From assembly GCF_018138085.1 (NCBI RefSeq), contig NZ_CP073105.1, forward strand, positions 3,348,001 to 3,412,000: 64,000 nt of DNA, given 5' to 3'. The position numbers and the translations under genes are program-made. The DNA is from Stutzerimonas stutzeri (GTDB lineage: Bacteria > Pseudomonadota > Gammaproteobacteria > Pseudomonadales > Pseudomonadaceae). Position 1 is the stretch's first letter. Each line of letters starts with the position of its first letter. The notes under the pieces are model-generated. The model was given only the letters and a program-made list of their open reading frames with translations. It was not told where the DNA came from and did no database searches. Shown here piece by piece: positions 21,761 to 35,259 of this stretch.

Positions 21761-21789
21761 ACGGGAATACGGGAATACGGGAATACGGG
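21761..21789. repeat. Octamer tandem repeat upstream of tilS
   Basis: ACGGGAAT occurs three times in perfect tandem, followed by a partial fourth copy (ACGGG). It begins 17 bases before the tilS start codon, inside the probable 5' untranslated region, where copy number could shift promoter or leader spacing. Confidence 0.85.
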
Positions 21790-21835
21790 CGCCAGCATAA
21801 ATCGAAAAAACCGTGCGTTAGCCCACCAATTGCAA

Positions 21836-21862
21836 GCGAGCCGCACAACGCGTGCGGCTCGC
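21836..21862 (+). terminator. Strong hairpin, terminator-like on the plus strand
   Basis: GCGAGCCGCAC pairs perfectly with GTGCGGCTCGC around AACGC and is followed by GCTTTTG on the plus strand. No plus-strand gene precedes it, so it may guard against antisense transcription or act as a stem in the accA-tilS intergenic RNA. Confidence 0.45.
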
Positions 21863-21880
21863 GCTTTTGTCTCAGGCATA

Positions 21881-21905
21881 AAAAACGGCGGGAGAGCCCG
21901 CCGTT
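21881..21905 (-). terminator. Terminator after accA
   Basis: On the minus strand CGGCGGG pairs with CCCGCCG around a 4-base loop, extended by A-T pairs, and is followed by a T run, 20 bases after the accA stop. Confidence 0.88.
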
Positions 21906-21925
21906 CTTCGCAGCCCGACGCCAGG

Positions 21926-22876
21926 TCAGGCGATACCGTAGCTCATCAGACGCTCATAGCGACGGGTAAGCAAGGCTTCGGTGTCGAGCCCCTTGAGCAT
22001 GTCGAGCTGAGCGGTCAGCTCCTCGCGCAAGGAAGCAGCGGTCGACGCAGGATTGCGATGAGCGCCGCCCAAAGGCTCGGAAATCACCTTATCGACGATA
22101 CCCAAATCCTTCAGGCGCTCGGCGGTGACGCCCATGGCCTCGGCCGCTTCCGGCGCCTTGTCCGCGGTACGCCAGAGAATCGAGGCGCAGCCTTCGGGCG
22201 AGATCACCGCATAGGTGGAATACTGCAGCATGTTCAGCTGATCGCAGACACCGATGGCCAGCGCACCGCCCGAACCACCTTCACCGATCACGGTGGCGAT
22301 GATTGGCGTCTTCAGACGCGCCATCACGCGCAGGTTCCAGGCGATCGCCTCGCTCTGGTTGCGCTCCTCGGCGTCGATCCCCGGGTAGGCACCCGGCGTG
22401 TCGATAAAGGTCAGGATCGGCATCTTGAAGCGCTCGGCCATTTCCATCAGGCGACACGCCTTGCGATAGCCTTCCGGACGCGGCATGCCGAAGTTGCGGC
22501 GCACCTTTTCACGGACCTCACGCCCCTTTTGATGACCGATCACCATGACCGGCTCGCCATTCAGGCGAGCCGTGCCGCCTACGATAGCGGCGTCATCGGA
22601 GAAGTGGCGGTCACCATGCAGTTCTTCGAACTCGGTGAAGAGATGACTGATGTAATCCAGCGTGTAGGGGCGCTGTGGGTGGCGGGCCAGGCGAGCGATC
22701 TGCCAGCTGGTGAGATTGCCGAAGATGCTCTCGGTGAGCGACTCGCTCTTGTCTTGCAGGCGGGCAATTTCGTCGCCGATGTTCAGCGAGTTGTCATTAC
22801 CAACCAGGCGCAATTCTTCGATCTTGGCTTGAAGGTCGGCGATCGGCTGTTCGAAATCGAGAAAATTCGGGTTCAT
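21926..22876 (-). CDS. accA: Acetyl-CoA carboxylase carboxyltransferase subunit alpha
   Basis: The 316-residue protein starts [23 protein letters not shown]. It has the carboxyltransferase signatures [35 protein letters not shown] and [17 protein letters not shown]. With AccD it transfers carbon dioxide from carboxybiotin to acetyl-CoA, giving malonyl-CoA for fatty acid synthesis. An ATG two codons upstream (22882) is in frame; 22876 agrees with the N terminus of known Pseudomonas AccA. It follows dnaE and has its own terminator. Confidence 0.97.
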   Translation of the reverse strand: MNPNFLDFEQPIADLQAKIEELRLVGNDNSLNIGDEIARLQDKSESLTESIFGNLTSWQIARLARHPQRPYTLDYISHLFTEFEELHGDRHFSDDAAIVGGTARLNGEPVMVIGHQKGREVREKVRRNFGMPRPEGYRKACRLMEMAERFKMPILTFIDTPGAYPGIDAEERNQSEAIAWNLRVMARLKTPIIATVIGEGGSGGALAIGVCDQLNMLQYSTYAVISPEGCASILWRTADKAPEAAEAMGVTAERLKDLGIVDKVISEPLGGAHRNPASTAASLREELTAQLDMLKGLDTEALLTRRYERLMSYGIA

Positions 22877-22986
22877 AGGCATCCGTCATGCGTCGACGGC
22901 CAGGAGGCCGGGAGGCTGTTCCGTTTTTTGCGCCCTACCTTACGGGACGGACGCATTCAGGTCGAACAAAATGTTCGCAATCATGA

Positions 22987-23003
22987 CCCGATCAACGATC
23001 GGG
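22987..23003. other. Short palindrome in the dnaE-accA gap
   Basis: CCCGATC, AAC, GATCGGG forms a 7-base stem in the 186-base gap downstream of dnaE. There is no T run on either side; its role is unknown. Confidence 0.35.
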
Positions 23004-23062
23004 CCGGTCGGGAGGCACTCGACCTGCGAGCCAGCATCGGCGCGCAGTTCCGCTACGTCCCG

Positions 23063-26584
<3,522 letters not shown>

Positions 26585-26687
26585 GAGCGGACCTTGGACT
26601 GGCGAAACGACAAGCCGGAAATTGTACCGGAAAGCCTGGGTGATTTAGACGGCTGGCAATGGGTTACCTTGCCAGCGAAGGGTCAGT

Positions 26688-27329
26688 TCAGACGGACAGC
26701 GCAACCGTGGCGCTGTTGGAATCGGCAAGACCGACCGACTCAAGCAGGTTACGAACCGGGGCGAACGAGCGTCGGTGAATGATGGTCGGGCCCAAGCGCT
26801 GCAACGCCTCCAGGTGATGCGGCGTCGGGTAGCCCTTGTGGGCCGCGAGCCCGTAACCGGGATAACACAGGTCAAGCGCGCACATTTCCCGGTCACGGCT
26901 GACCTTGGCCAGAATAGAGGCGGCTGCGATGGCCGGCACCTGCCCATCACCCTGGATTACCGGCGCGCTGGGCACAGCGAGCTGGGGACAGCGATTGCCG
27001 TCTATCAGGGCCAACCGCGGCGTTACACTCAAGCCTTCGACCGCGCGCTGCATCGCCAGCATGGTGGCGTGGAGGATGTTCAGTTGGTCGATTTCATGCA
27101 CCTCGGCGCGGGCAATGCACCAGGCCAGCGCCTTCTCGCATATCTCGTCGAACAGGACTTCACGCCGTGCCTCGGTGAGCTTCTTCGAATCGTTGAGCCC
27201 TTCGATGGGGCGCCGCGGATCGAGAATTACCGCGGCTGTCACGACGGGACCGCACAGCGGGCCACGGCCGACCTCGTCGACACCGGCGACCAGCTCTTCG
27301 ACCAGATTGAAATCGAGCCCCATCTGCAT
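26688..27329 (-). CDS. rnhB: Ribonuclease HII
   Basis: The 213-residue protein contains the RNase HII motif [18 protein letters not shown] with the Asp-Glu pair and further acidic residues in LALIDGN and DREMCALD. It removes ribonucleotides from DNA. The first start codon overlaps the lpxB stop by one base (TGATG). The C-terminal extension ([15 protein letters not shown]) is slightly longer than in P. aeruginosa as I recall it. Confidence 0.97.
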   Translation of the reverse strand: MQMGLDFNLVEELVAGVDEVGRGPLCGPVVTAAVILDPRRPIEGLNDSKKLTEARREVLFDEICEKALAWCIARAEVHEIDQLNILHATMLAMQRAVEGLSVTPRLALIDGNRCPQLAVPSAPVIQGDGQVPAIAAASILAKVSRDREMCALDLCYPGYGLAAHKGYPTPHHLEALQRLGPTIIHRRSFAPVRNLLESVGLADSNSATVALSV

Positions 27330-28462
27330 CAGTTCGCCCCGACCAATTCGAGCACCGCGCTGGCGGCCTGACTCGATGCATCACAACGCAGGGTTCGATG
27401 GATGGCATCAAACCCCTCGGTCTGTACGTCACCATTATCCAGCAGAGGCGACAGCAATCGAGCCATCGCGTCCGGCGTTGCCGCATCCTGCAGAAGCTCC
27501 GGCACCAGAAGGCGCTGAGCGAGCAGATTGGGCAGCGCCACATACGGACTTCTCACCATGCGCTTGAGAATACGGAAGGTCAGCGGCGCGACGCTATAGG
27601 CCACCACCATCGGACGCTTGTACAGCAAGGCCTCGAGCGTCGCGGTACCGGAGGCGATCAATACGGCGTTGCACGCAGCCAGCGCTGCATGGGATTGGCC
27701 GTCGAGCAAGGTCAACGGAAGATCGCGACCCGCCAGTATCTGCTCCAGTTGCGCACGACGTTCGGGACTGGCGCATGGCACCACGAAGCGGATACCGGGG
27801 CGCATGGAACGCAGCCGTTCGGCCGCCGCCAGGAAGAGCGGGCCAAGGCGCCCCACCTCGCCACCACGGCTACCGGGCATCAACGCGACGACCAGCCCGT
27901 CCTGCGGCAGTTGCAGCTCGGCACGCGCCGCGGCCCTATCGGGTATCAGCGGAATGGCGTCGGCCAGCGGATGCCCAACGAAACGCACCGCCACCTGGTG
28001 GGCATCGTAGAACTTCGCTTCGAAGGGAAACAGCGTGAGCATCAGGTCGCAGGCATCGCGGATCTTCAACACCCGGTTCTGTCGCCAGGCCCATACCGAA
28101 GGGCTGACATAATGCACGGTCTTGATGCCGTTGCGCCTCAGCTTGAGCGCCAGGTCAAGATTGAAGTCCGGCGCATCGATACCGATGAAGACATCGGGAC
28201 GCACATCGAGAAAAGTCTTGAACAGCCGTTTGCGGCGCGCCAGCAATTCAGGCAAACGGCCGAGCACCTCGACCAGCCCCATCACCGCCAGCCGCTCGAG
28301 TGGAAAATAGGATCGCAGTCCTTGCGCTTCCATGCGAGGCCCACCGATGCCGATGAATCGGACGTCAGGGTGGCGCGCCTTGAGCGCTTGCATCAAGCCC
28401 GCCCCAAGGATATCGCCGGATGCCTCGCCGGCCACCAGCGCGACTGTCAGTGGCCTGGACAT
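27329..28462 (-). CDS. lpxB: Lipid-A-disaccharide synthase
   Basis: The 377-residue GT19 glycosyltransferase starts [23 protein letters not shown]. Further signatures are [24 protein letters not shown] text ([18 protein letters not shown]), [11 protein letters not shown] and [15 protein letters not shown]. It joins lipid X to UDP-diacylglucosamine to make the lipid A disaccharide at the inner membrane. It lies between lpxA and rnhB with almost no spacing. Confidence 0.98.
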   Translation of the reverse strand: MSRPLTVALVAGEASGDILGAGLMQALKARHPDVRFIGIGGPRMEAQGLRSYFPLERLAVMGLVEVLGRLPELLARRKRLFKTFLDVRPDVFIGIDAPDFNLDLALKLRRNGIKTVHYVSPSVWAWRQNRVLKIRDACDLMLTLFPFEAKFYDAHQVAVRFVGHPLADAIPLIPDRAAARAELQLPQDGLVVALMPGSRGGEVGRLGPLFLAAAERLRSMRPGIRFVVPCASPERRAQLEQILAGRDLPLTLLDGQSHAALAACNAVLIASGTATLEALLYKRPMVVAYSVAPLTFRILKRMVRSPYVALPNLLAQRLLVPELLQDAATPDAMARLLSPLLDNGDVQTEGFDAIHRTLRCDASSQAASAVLELVGAN

Positions 28463-28464
28463 GG

Positions 28465-29241
28465 TCAGCGCGTAATCCCGCGACTGGACGCCTGCACCGA
28501 ATCCCGGAACAACGCGACCTCGGGGAACGCCTGAGCATCGGCAGCCAGCGCCGCCAGCGCGGCCTCGACGGTCAGCCCCTTGCGATACACGATCTTGTAG
28601 GCGTTGCGCAGTGCCAGAATGGCTTCATCACTGAAACCGCGACGACGCATGCCTTCGAAGTTCATGCTGCGTGCTTCGGCCGGGTTGCCGAATACGGTGA
28701 CAAAGGCCGGAACATCCTTGCCGATCGCGGTGCCCATCCCCGAAAAGCTGTACGCACCGATGTGGCAGTACTGATGCACCAGCGTGTAACCGGACAGAAT
28801 CGCCCAGTCGCCAACGTGCACATGTCCAGCCAGCGCGGTGTTGTTCACCAGAATGCAGTGATTGGCGATCACGCTGTCATGGCCGATATGGGCATAGGCC
28901 ATGATCAGGTTATGGTCACCGATGGTGGTTTCGCTGCGATCCTGCACGGTCCCGCGATGGATGGTCACGCCTTCGCGGATCACATTGTGATCGCCGATCA
29001 CCAGGCGGGTTGGTTCGCCCTTGTATTTCAGATCGGGCGTATCTTCCCCCACCGAGGAAAACTGGAAGATCCGATTATGCCGACCGATGCGGGTCGGTCC
29101 TTTGATGATCACGTGAGGCGCGATCACCGTACCCTCGCCTATCTCGACATCCGGGCCGATGATCGACCAAGGGCCAACCTGGACGTCATCCGCCAGTCGG
29201 GCCGCAGGATCGACGATGGCGCGAGGGTCGATCAAACTCAT
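28465..29241 (-). CDS. lpxA: UDP-N-acetylglucosamine acyltransferase
   Basis: The 258-residue left-handed beta helix is built of hexapeptide repeats ([20 protein letters not shown] onward) with the active-site His in [11 protein letters not shown]. It transfers a 3-hydroxyacyl chain from ACP to UDP-GlcNAc, the first lipid A step. The start ATG overlaps the fabZ stop; an upstream in-frame codon at 29259 would lie inside fabZ. Confidence 0.98.
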   Translation of the reverse strand: MSLIDPRAIVDPAARLADDVQVGPWSIIGPDVEIGEGTVIAPHVIIKGPTRIGRHNRIFQFSSVGEDTPDLKYKGEPTRLVIGDHNVIREGVTIHRGTVQDRSETTIGDHNLIMAYAHIGHDSVIANHCILVNNTALAGHVHVGDWAILSGYTLVHQYCHIGAYSFSGMGTAIGKDVPAFVTVFGNPAEARSMNFEGMRRRGFSDEAILALRNAYKIVYRKGLTVEAALAALAADAQAFPEVALFRDSVQASSRGITR

Positions 29242-29678
29242 ATCTTCTGTTCCGCACAAATGATTTCAGCCGAGCATACTGGCTTGCCGTCGACACTGGC
29301 ACGGCAGTCGAACTTCCAGATGCCCCGCTTGGCGCTGATGAACGACGCCTCGAGAATCAGCTGATCGCCCGGCACGACGGGCTGGCGGAAGCGCAACTTG
29401 TCCGAACCGACGAAGTAGTAGAGCGTGCCGTCAGCCGGTTTGACCCCCATCATCTTGAAGCCAAGCAGGCCTGCCGCTTGCGCCATCGCCTCGATGATCA
29501 GCACGCCAGGCATGATCGGGTGCTGAGGAAAATGCCCATTGAAGAACGGCTCATTGATCGTGACGTTCTTGAAGGCGCGAACACGCTTGGCTTCCGTATC
29601 CAACTCCACCACCCTATCGACTAGCAGGAAGGGATAGCGGTGGGGAAGGTATTCGCGAATTTCGTTGATATCCATCAT
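29238..29678 (-). CDS. fabZ: 3-hydroxyacyl-ACP dehydratase FabZ
   Basis: The 146-residue hot-dog-fold protein carries the catalytic His in [14 protein letters not shown] and the Glu in [12 protein letters not shown]. It dehydrates 3-hydroxyacyl-ACP in fatty acid elongation and so competes with LpxA and LpxD for the same 3-hydroxyacyl-ACP pool. The lpxD-fabZ-lpxA-lpxB order is the conserved lipid A cluster. Confidence 0.98.
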   Translation of the reverse strand: MMDINEIREYLPHRYPFLLVDRVVELDTEAKRVRAFKNVTINEPFFNGHFPQHPIMPGVLIIEAMAQAAGLLGFKMMGVKPADGTLYYFVGSDKLRFRQPVVPGDQLILEASFISAKRGIWKFDCRASVDGKPVCSAEIICAEQKI

Positions 29679-29776
29679 ATGGAGAAAAAGCCCGTTAGGA
29701 TTGTGGGAGCCAGCACGGCAAGCAGTCGTACAACCCGCTAGCGAAAGCCTCTAGCAGGGGCCATCAGACGACAGGG

Positions 29777-30835
29777 TCAGGCATCAGAAGACGTATCCCC
29801 GCCCGGGGTCACGCTAGCCAGACGTTTTTCCACTTGCTGCAGGCGACGAGCCATGTCATCGAGATGACGAATCCGAGCGGCACTCTTGCGCCACTCCGCC
29901 GCTGGCTGCATGGCCGTTCCCGAGGAATAGCTCCCGGGTTCGGTGATCGACCGGGTGACCATGGTCATGCCAGTGATGAACACGTTGTCACAGACCTCGA
30001 TATGCCCAACGAGCCCAACGCCCCCCGCAATCATGCAATTGCGGCCAATCTTGGTACTGCCGGATATCCCCGTACAGCCAGCCATCGCCGTGTTGTCACC
30101 GATCTGGACGTTGTGAGCGATCATGATCTGATTATCCAGCTTGACGCCATTACCGATCACCGTGTCCGAGATCGCACCACGATCGATGGTGGTGTTGGCG
30201 CCGATCTCGACATCGTCTCCGATGCGCACGCCACCGAGCTGAGCGATCTTCTCCCAACTGCCCTGCTCATTGGCGAAACCGAATCCCTCACCGCCGATTA
30301 CCGCACCTGGCTGAATGACCACTCGCTCGCCGATGATCACGTCATGGCAGAGCGTCACCCGAGCGGCCAGCCGGCCACCCGCGCCAATACGGCTACGCGC
30401 CCCCACTACCGATTGAGCACCGATTTCGACCCCCGGACCGATCCAGGCGTCCGCCTCGATCACTACCTGGGCACCGATGCGCGCTGAAGGATCGATTTCA
30501 GCTCGAGGATCGATAATGGCGCTGGGGTGGATGCCCATGCCCGTGACTGGCCGCGTTTCGAACAGATGCGAGAGACGCGCGTAAGCCAGATACGGATTCG
30601 GGACCACGAGCGCAGCGCCCGCATAGCCCTCGGCATCCTTCGCTGTGAGCAACACAGCACCGGCCTTGGTCGTGGCGAGATACTTCCGATATTGAGCGTT
30701 GGCCAGGAAGCTCAGTTGTTCAGAGCCGGCATCCTGCAACGTTGCCAGCCCCGACACCTGCAGCGAGGCATCGCCTCGCAGTTCGGCTCCGAGCCGCTCG
30801 GCCAGGGCGCCGAGCGTATAAATGACTCCGCTCAT
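29777..30835 (-). CDS. lpxD: UDP-3-O-(3-hydroxyacyl)glucosamine N-acyltransferase
   Basis: The 352-residue protein has an N-terminal uridine-binding domain ([20 protein letters not shown]) and a hexapeptide beta helix with the catalytic His in [15 protein letters not shown]-terminal helix of basic residues follows ([25 protein letters not shown]). It adds the second acyl chain in lipid A synthesis. The ATG at 30835 overlaps the skp stop (TGATG). A 98-base gap to fabZ has no clear signal. Confidence 0.97.
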   Translation of the reverse strand: MSGVIYTLGALAERLGAELRGDASLQVSGLATLQDAGSEQLSFLANAQYRKYLATTKAGAVLLTAKDAEGYAGAALVVPNPYLAYARLSHLFETRPVTGMGIHPSAIIDPRAEIDPSARIGAQVVIEADAWIGPGVEIGAQSVVGARSRIGAGGRLAARVTLCHDVIIGERVVIQPGAVIGGEGFGFANEQGSWEKIAQLGGVRIGDDVEIGANTTIDRGAISDTVIGNGVKLDNQIMIAHNVQIGDNTAMAGCTGISGSTKIGRNCMIAGGVGLVGHIEVCDNVFITGMTMVTRSITEPGSYSSGTAMQPAAEWRKSAARIRHLDDMARRLQQVEKRLASVTPGGDTSSDA

Positions 30836-31338
30836 CAACGCAGCTGGTTCATGCGCTCGATGACTTGGCGGGTAATGTCATATTGCGGTTTGACATCCAC
30901 CACTGCGCCGCGCTCGAGCACCAGGTCGTAATCACCTTTCTTGATGACTTCTTCCACCGACTTGTCCAGCTTGGGTTTGAGCTGCTTGAGCATGTCGCGA
31001 TCGGCTGCGGCCTTGGACTCGTTGAGCTCCTTGGAAAGGAACTGGAAATCCCGTGCCTTCTGCTTGAATTCCAGCTCGAGACGCTCACGCTCGGCCTGTT
31101 GCATCTTGTCGCCGTCCTTGCCCAGGCGGTCCTGGATGCGCTTGGCATCGCTTTCCAGGCCTTTGAGCTTCTCAAGCTGCGGGCCGAATTTCTTCTCGGC
31201 ATCCACCGAGTAACGCTTGGCTGCGTCCGACTCGAGCAAAGCCATCTGGTAATTCATCACCGCAATCTTCATTTCAGCGAACGCGGGGGTTGCCACTAGA
31301 GCTGCGGCAACGACAAGCAATTGGGTCAACTTACGCAC
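30835..31338 (-). CDS. skp: Periplasmic chaperone Skp/OmpH
   Basis: The 167-residue protein has a signal peptide ([20 protein letters not shown]) and long charged alpha-helical arms ([35 protein letters not shown]). Skp forms a trimer that holds unfolded outer-membrane proteins for delivery to BamA. The GTG at 31338 (followed by CGTAAG) gives the expected N terminus; a second GTG four codons upstream (31350) is possible. It follows bamA in the same direction. Confidence 0.95.
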   Translation of the reverse strand: MRKLTQLLVVAAALVATPAFAEMKIAVMNYQMALLESDAAKRYSVDAEKKFGPQLEKLKGLESDAKRIQDRLGKDGDKMQQAERERLELEFKQKARDFQFLSKELNESKAAADRDMLKQLKPKLDKSVEEVIKKGDYDLVLERGAVVDVKPQYDITRQVIERMNQLR

Positions 31339-31364
31339 GGTATACACCACTCTTCAGGAATGCG

Positions 31365-31381
31365 CTGGAGCGTCGCTCCAG
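31365..31381 (-). other. Intercistronic hairpin between bamA and skp
   Basis: CTGGAGC pairs with GCTCCAG around three bases, directly after the bamA stop. Without a T run it is more likely an RNA-stability stem or weak attenuator than a full terminator. Confidence 0.4.
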
Positions 31382-31385
31382 GGGA

Positions 31386-33749
31386 TTAAAAGGTTTGGCC
31401 CAGCGAGAACTGGAAGACCTGGGTATCGGCGTCATCCGGCTTCACCACCGGCATCGCCAGGCTGAAACTCAAGGGCCCCATCGCAGTGATCCAGGTCAGG
31501 CCGACGCCAACCGAGCTGGCCATGTCGCCAAAATCGATATCGCTGCACTTGGTGGAGCCCGACGGGCAATTGGTATCGTAGACGTTACCGACATCCCAGA
31601 ACACCGAGGTACGCAAAGAACGCTGATCCTTGACGAAAGGCATCGGGAATAGCAGTTCCATCCCGCCCTGGATCAATACGTTACCACCGTAGGGCAGCGC
31701 GTCCTGATCCGGATCGGCAATAGTTCCCTCGTTTCCGGTCACGTCCTCGCCACGGCTCGGCGTACTGCGTGGACCAAGGCTGCTGTCTTTGAAGCCACGA
31801 ACCGAGTTGAAGCCACCGGCATAGTAGTGCTCGTAGAATGGCAAGCGCGACGTTGAGCCATAGGCATCACCGTAGCCCAGCTGAGTGTGCAGGCGCATGG
31901 TGTAGGTCTTGCTGACTGGCACGAATAGCTGGGCATTGTAGTCGAGCTTGTAGAACGACAGATCGCTACCCGGAATGGTGGTTTCCAGCGAGAGGCTCTG
32001 GGAATGACCGCGGGTGGCCAGCACGCCTCGGTTGAGCGTCGATTCGGACCAACCCACCGACGCCTTGAAGTTGAGGTAGCTGTCGCCCTCCTCCTTCATG
32101 AAGTCGAAGATCTCATCCACCGTGTAACGGCCACTGTCGATGGTGTCCTGTTGGGCCGACAGACCGAACGACAGACGCGATGTCTCGCTGATCGGATAGC
32201 CGATATTGACGCCCGCACCCAGACTGTCGACCGAGTAGCTGGAAACATCGTAATCGAGCTCGTCGTAGTCAGTGGTCCGGTAGAAGGCGTTGTAGCCGAG
32301 GCTGACGCCATCTTCGGTCCAGTAGGGGTCGACGAAGCCGAAGTTGTAGCGCGACTGGTATTCGCTGCGGGTCAAACCTACGCTGACGCGGTTGCCGGTA
32401 CCCAGGAAGTTGTTCTGGCTGATCGAGCCGCCAAGGATGAGACCAGCGTTTTGCGCGAAGCCGATGCTGGCCATGATCGAACCGGACGGCTGCTCTTCGA
32501 CGCTATAGTTCACGTCGATCTGGTCATCGGTGCCAGGCACCTGAGGCGTTTCGACGTTCACTTCCTTGAAGAAGCCCAGGCGCTCGAGGCGGGTCTTGGA
32601 CTGGTCGATCAGATAGGTCGAGGCCCAGCCGCCTTCCATCTGACGCATCTCGCGACGCAGCACCTCGTCTTCGGTCTTGGTGTTACCCCGGAAGTTAATC
32701 CGGTTGACATAGGCACGCTTGCCCGGATCGACCACGAAGGTGATCGCAACGGTATGGTCCTCGTCGTTGGTTTCCGGCACACCGTTTACGTTGGCGAAGG
32801 TGTAGCCCTCGTTGCCCAGCCGGCGAGTGATCAGCTCGGACGTGGTGGTCATCACCTTGCGTGAGAACACCTGCCCCTCTTTCGCCAGCAACAAGGTCTG
32901 CAGTTCTTCCTGCGGCACCTTGAGATCGCCGCTCAGCTTGACGTCGCTGACGGTGTAGCGATCGCCTTCGGCAATGTTGACCGTGATATAGACGTCTTTC
33001 TTGTCCGGCGTGATGGATACCTGGGTCGAGGTGATATCCATGTTGATGTAGCCACGGTCCAAGTAATAGGAACGCAGACGCTCGAGGTCGCCGGAGAGCT
33101 TCTCCCGCGCATACTTGTCGTCGTTGCGGAAGAACGACAGCCAGTTGCTGGTCTTGAGCTCGAACAGATCGGTCAGGTCTTCCTCGGGGAAGACCGAGTT
33201 ACCGACCACGTTGATGTGCTTGATAGAGGCTACCGAGCCTTCATTGATATTGATCTTCAGCGCTACGCGATTTCTTGGCTGTGGCACGACCTCGGTTTCA
33301 ATCGTCGCCGAATAACGACCTTGGGCGACGTACTGACGTTGCAGCTCGTTACGCACCCCTTCAAGGGTGGCACGCTGGAAAATCTCGCCTTCGGCAAGGC
33401 CGGACTGCTGCAGACCGGAGAGCAGATCCTCGGTTTTGATGGCCTTGTTGCCTTCGATCTCGATACCGGAAATAGACGGACGCTCGACCACGTTGATCAC
33501 CAGCACGTCGCCTTCACGACCGAGCTGGATGTCTTCGAAGAAACCGGTGCGGAACAGTGCGCGGGTAGCGTCGACCAGGCGACTGTCATCGGCTGCCTGG
33601 CCAACGTTCAGTGGCAACGCGCCAAAGACGCTACCGGCAGAAACGCGCTGAAGGCCATTGACGCGTATATCGGAGATGGTGAAGGACTCGGCGTGAACTT
33701 CGGCAATCATCAGTGCGGAGATAACCGCAGGTAGCAGCAGACGTTTCAT
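31386..33749 (-). CDS. bamA: Outer membrane protein assembly factor BamA
   Basis: The 787-residue protein has a signal peptide (KRLLLPAVISALMIAEVHA), five POTRA domains and a C-terminal Omp85 beta barrel. The conserved loop motif FNSVRGFKDSSLGPR is present and the last residue is aromatic (FSLGQTF), the usual Omp sorting signal. BamA inserts beta-barrel proteins into the outer membrane. The ATG at 33749 has AAGGA at good spacing. It sits between rseP and skp, the conserved order. Confidence 0.98.
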   Translation of the reverse strand: MKRLLLPAVISALMIAEVHAESFTISDIRVNGLQRVSAGSVFGALPLNVGQAADDSRLVDATRALFRTGFFEDIQLGREGDVLVINVVERPSISGIEIEGNKAIKTEDLLSGLQQSGLAEGEIFQRATLEGVRNELQRQYVAQGRYSATIETEVVPQPRNRVALKININEGSVASIKHINVVGNSVFPEEDLTDLFELKTSNWLSFFRNDDKYAREKLSGDLERLRSYYLDRGYINMDITSTQVSITPDKKDVYITVNIAEGDRYTVSDVKLSGDLKVPQEELQTLLLAKEGQVFSRKVMTTTSELITRRLGNEGYTFANVNGVPETNDEDHTVAITFVVDPGKRAYVNRINFRGNTKTEDEVLRREMRQMEGGWASTYLIDQSKTRLERLGFFKEVNVETPQVPGTDDQIDVNYSVEEQPSGSIMASIGFAQNAGLILGGSISQNNFLGTGNRVSVGLTRSEYQSRYNFGFVDPYWTEDGVSLGYNAFYRTTDYDELDYDVSSYSVDSLGAGVNIGYPISETSRLSFGLSAQQDTIDSGRYTVDEIFDFMKEEGDSYLNFKASVGWSESTLNRGVLATRGHSQSLSLETTIPGSDLSFYKLDYNAQLFVPVSKTYTMRLHTQLGYGDAYGSTSRLPFYEHYYAGGFNSVRGFKDSSLGPRSTPSRGEDVTGNEGTIADPDQDALPYGGNVLIQGGMELLFPMPFVKDQRSLRTSVFWDVGNVYDTNCPSGSTKCSDIDFGDMASSVGVGLTWITAMGPLSFSLAMPVVKPDDADTQVFQFSLGQTF

Positions 33750-33818
33750 GAAGTCCTTTCTTTTCAAACCTGATCATTGAACCTGCGCTTGGCGCGGCGA
33801 CATCAAGGTATATGGCAG

Positions 33819-35171
33819 TTAAAGGCGGCCAAGGTCGTTGACCAGCGCAAGCAGCATCACCCCAACAACCAGGCTGATACCGATCTGTACTCCCCAGCCC
33901 TGGACCCTGTCCGACAACGGACGTCCACGAACCCACTCGACCAGATAGAAGAGTAGATGCCCACCATCCAGGACAGGGATAGGCAATAGATTGAGTATTC
34001 CAAGGCTAATGCTCAGGTAGGCGAGGAAGTTGAGAAAGTCGCCCGCGCCGGACTGTGCAGAAGCGCCCGCCACTTTAGCAATGGTTATCGGGCCGCTCAA
34101 GTTTTTTACCGAGAGCTCACCGAAGAGCATTTTCCTCATGGAATCGAGCGTCAGCACGCTCATCGTCCAGGTTCGGCGGACCGCTTCGCCGACCGCCCCG
34201 ACCGGCCCGAAATTGACGTTGCGCAGCATCTCTTGCGGCCATTCCCCACCGGCAACCCCGGCGCCCAGGTAGCCGCGGCGCGCCTGGCCTTCACCCCGCT
34301 CGGCCAAAGTCAGAGGAAGGTCGATGAGCTGGCCGTCGCGCTCGACCTGCAGACGAACGGCCTGACCACCAAGCGGCCTGACGCGATCGATGACGTCCTG
34401 CCATTCTGTCAGCGGCTCGCCATCGAGACTGACCAGGCGATCACCCAGGCTCACACCAGCCGCCTGAGCGGGGCCGTCCGGGTCCAGTTGGGCAACGACC
34501 GGAGCGATTTGCGGACGCCAGGGCCTGATGCCCAGCGAGCCGATCGGATCCGGCTCCTCGACACCCTTCAACCAGTCGCTCAGCTCCAGATGGATCCGTT
34601 GCGTCTGATCTCCTTCCGCGCGGCGCACCTGCATTTCCAGCGAGCCGCTCTCGCCGAGACGCCTGATCAGTTGAAGATTGACATCCGCCCAGCCAGTTGT
34701 CGGCTTGCCGTTGATCTCTACGATCTCCTGGCCGGCCATCAGTCCGGCTCGCTCGGCCAGACTCCCCGGCTCGACAGCGCCGACCACCGGGCGCACCTGC
34801 TCGGTGCCGAGCATCGCCAGAACCCAGAAGAACACCAGCGCCAGCAGGAAATTGGCCAGCGGGCCCGCGGATACGATGGCGAAACGCTGCTTCACGGTCT
34901 TGCGATTGAACGCCTGGCCCAACAGCGCCGGCGACACCTCAGCCTCGCGCTCATCGAGCATCTTCACGTAGCCGCCGAGAGGAATAGCTGCCAGGACGAA
35001 CTCGGTACCCTGACGGTCGTGCCAGCGAAACAGCGGTCGGCCGAACCCTACCGAGAACCGCAGGACTTTCACGCCGCAGCGACGTGCGACCCAGAAATGC
35101 CCATACTCGTGAAAGGTAACCAGCACCCCCAGCGCCACGAGGGTGCCGATGATCATGTACAGCGCGCCCAT
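33819..35171 (-). CDS. rseP: RIP metalloprotease RseP (MucP)
   Basis: The 450-residue inner-membrane protease has the zinc motif HEYGH in VLVTFHEYGHFWVARR, two PDZ domains (around EPGSLAERAGLMAGQEIVEI and LDPDGPAQAAGVSLGDRLVSL) and the third metal ligand in LLPIPVLDGGHLLFYL. It cleaves the anti-sigma factor RseA/MucA to activate the envelope stress sigma factor. It lies between dxr and bamA. Confidence 0.97.
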   Translation of the reverse strand: MGALYMIIGTLVALGVLVTFHEYGHFWVARRCGVKVLRFSVGFGRPLFRWHDRQGTEFVLAAIPLGGYVKMLDEREAEVSPALLGQAFNRKTVKQRFAIVSAGPLANFLLALVFFWVLAMLGTEQVRPVVGAVEPGSLAERAGLMAGQEIVEINGKPTTGWADVNLQLIRRLGESGSLEMQVRRAEGDQTQRIHLELSDWLKGVEEPDPIGSLGIRPWRPQIAPVVAQLDPDGPAQAAGVSLGDRLVSLDGEPLTEWQDVIDRVRPLGGQAVRLQVERDGQLIDLPLTLAERGEGQARRGYLGAGVAGGEWPQEMLRNVNFGPVGAVGEAVRRTWTMSVLTLDSMRKMLFGELSVKNLSGPITIAKVAGASAQSGAGDFLNFLAYLSISLGILNLLPIPVLDGGHLLFYLVEWVRGRPLSDRVQGWGVQIGISLVVGVMLLALVNDLGRL

Positions 35172-35259
35172 AATTTCCTCTGCCTCGAAAGGCTTATTTA
35201 GCAGCCACCGGACCCGGCGGCTTCTTCGCCACGCACGACCTGCTGAACGCTAGGCTGCA

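Noticed and set aside
22987..23003. Palindrome as dnaE terminator
   Set aside because: No T run follows on the minus strand and it lies 60 bases past the dnaE stop; it is kept only as an unexplained stem.
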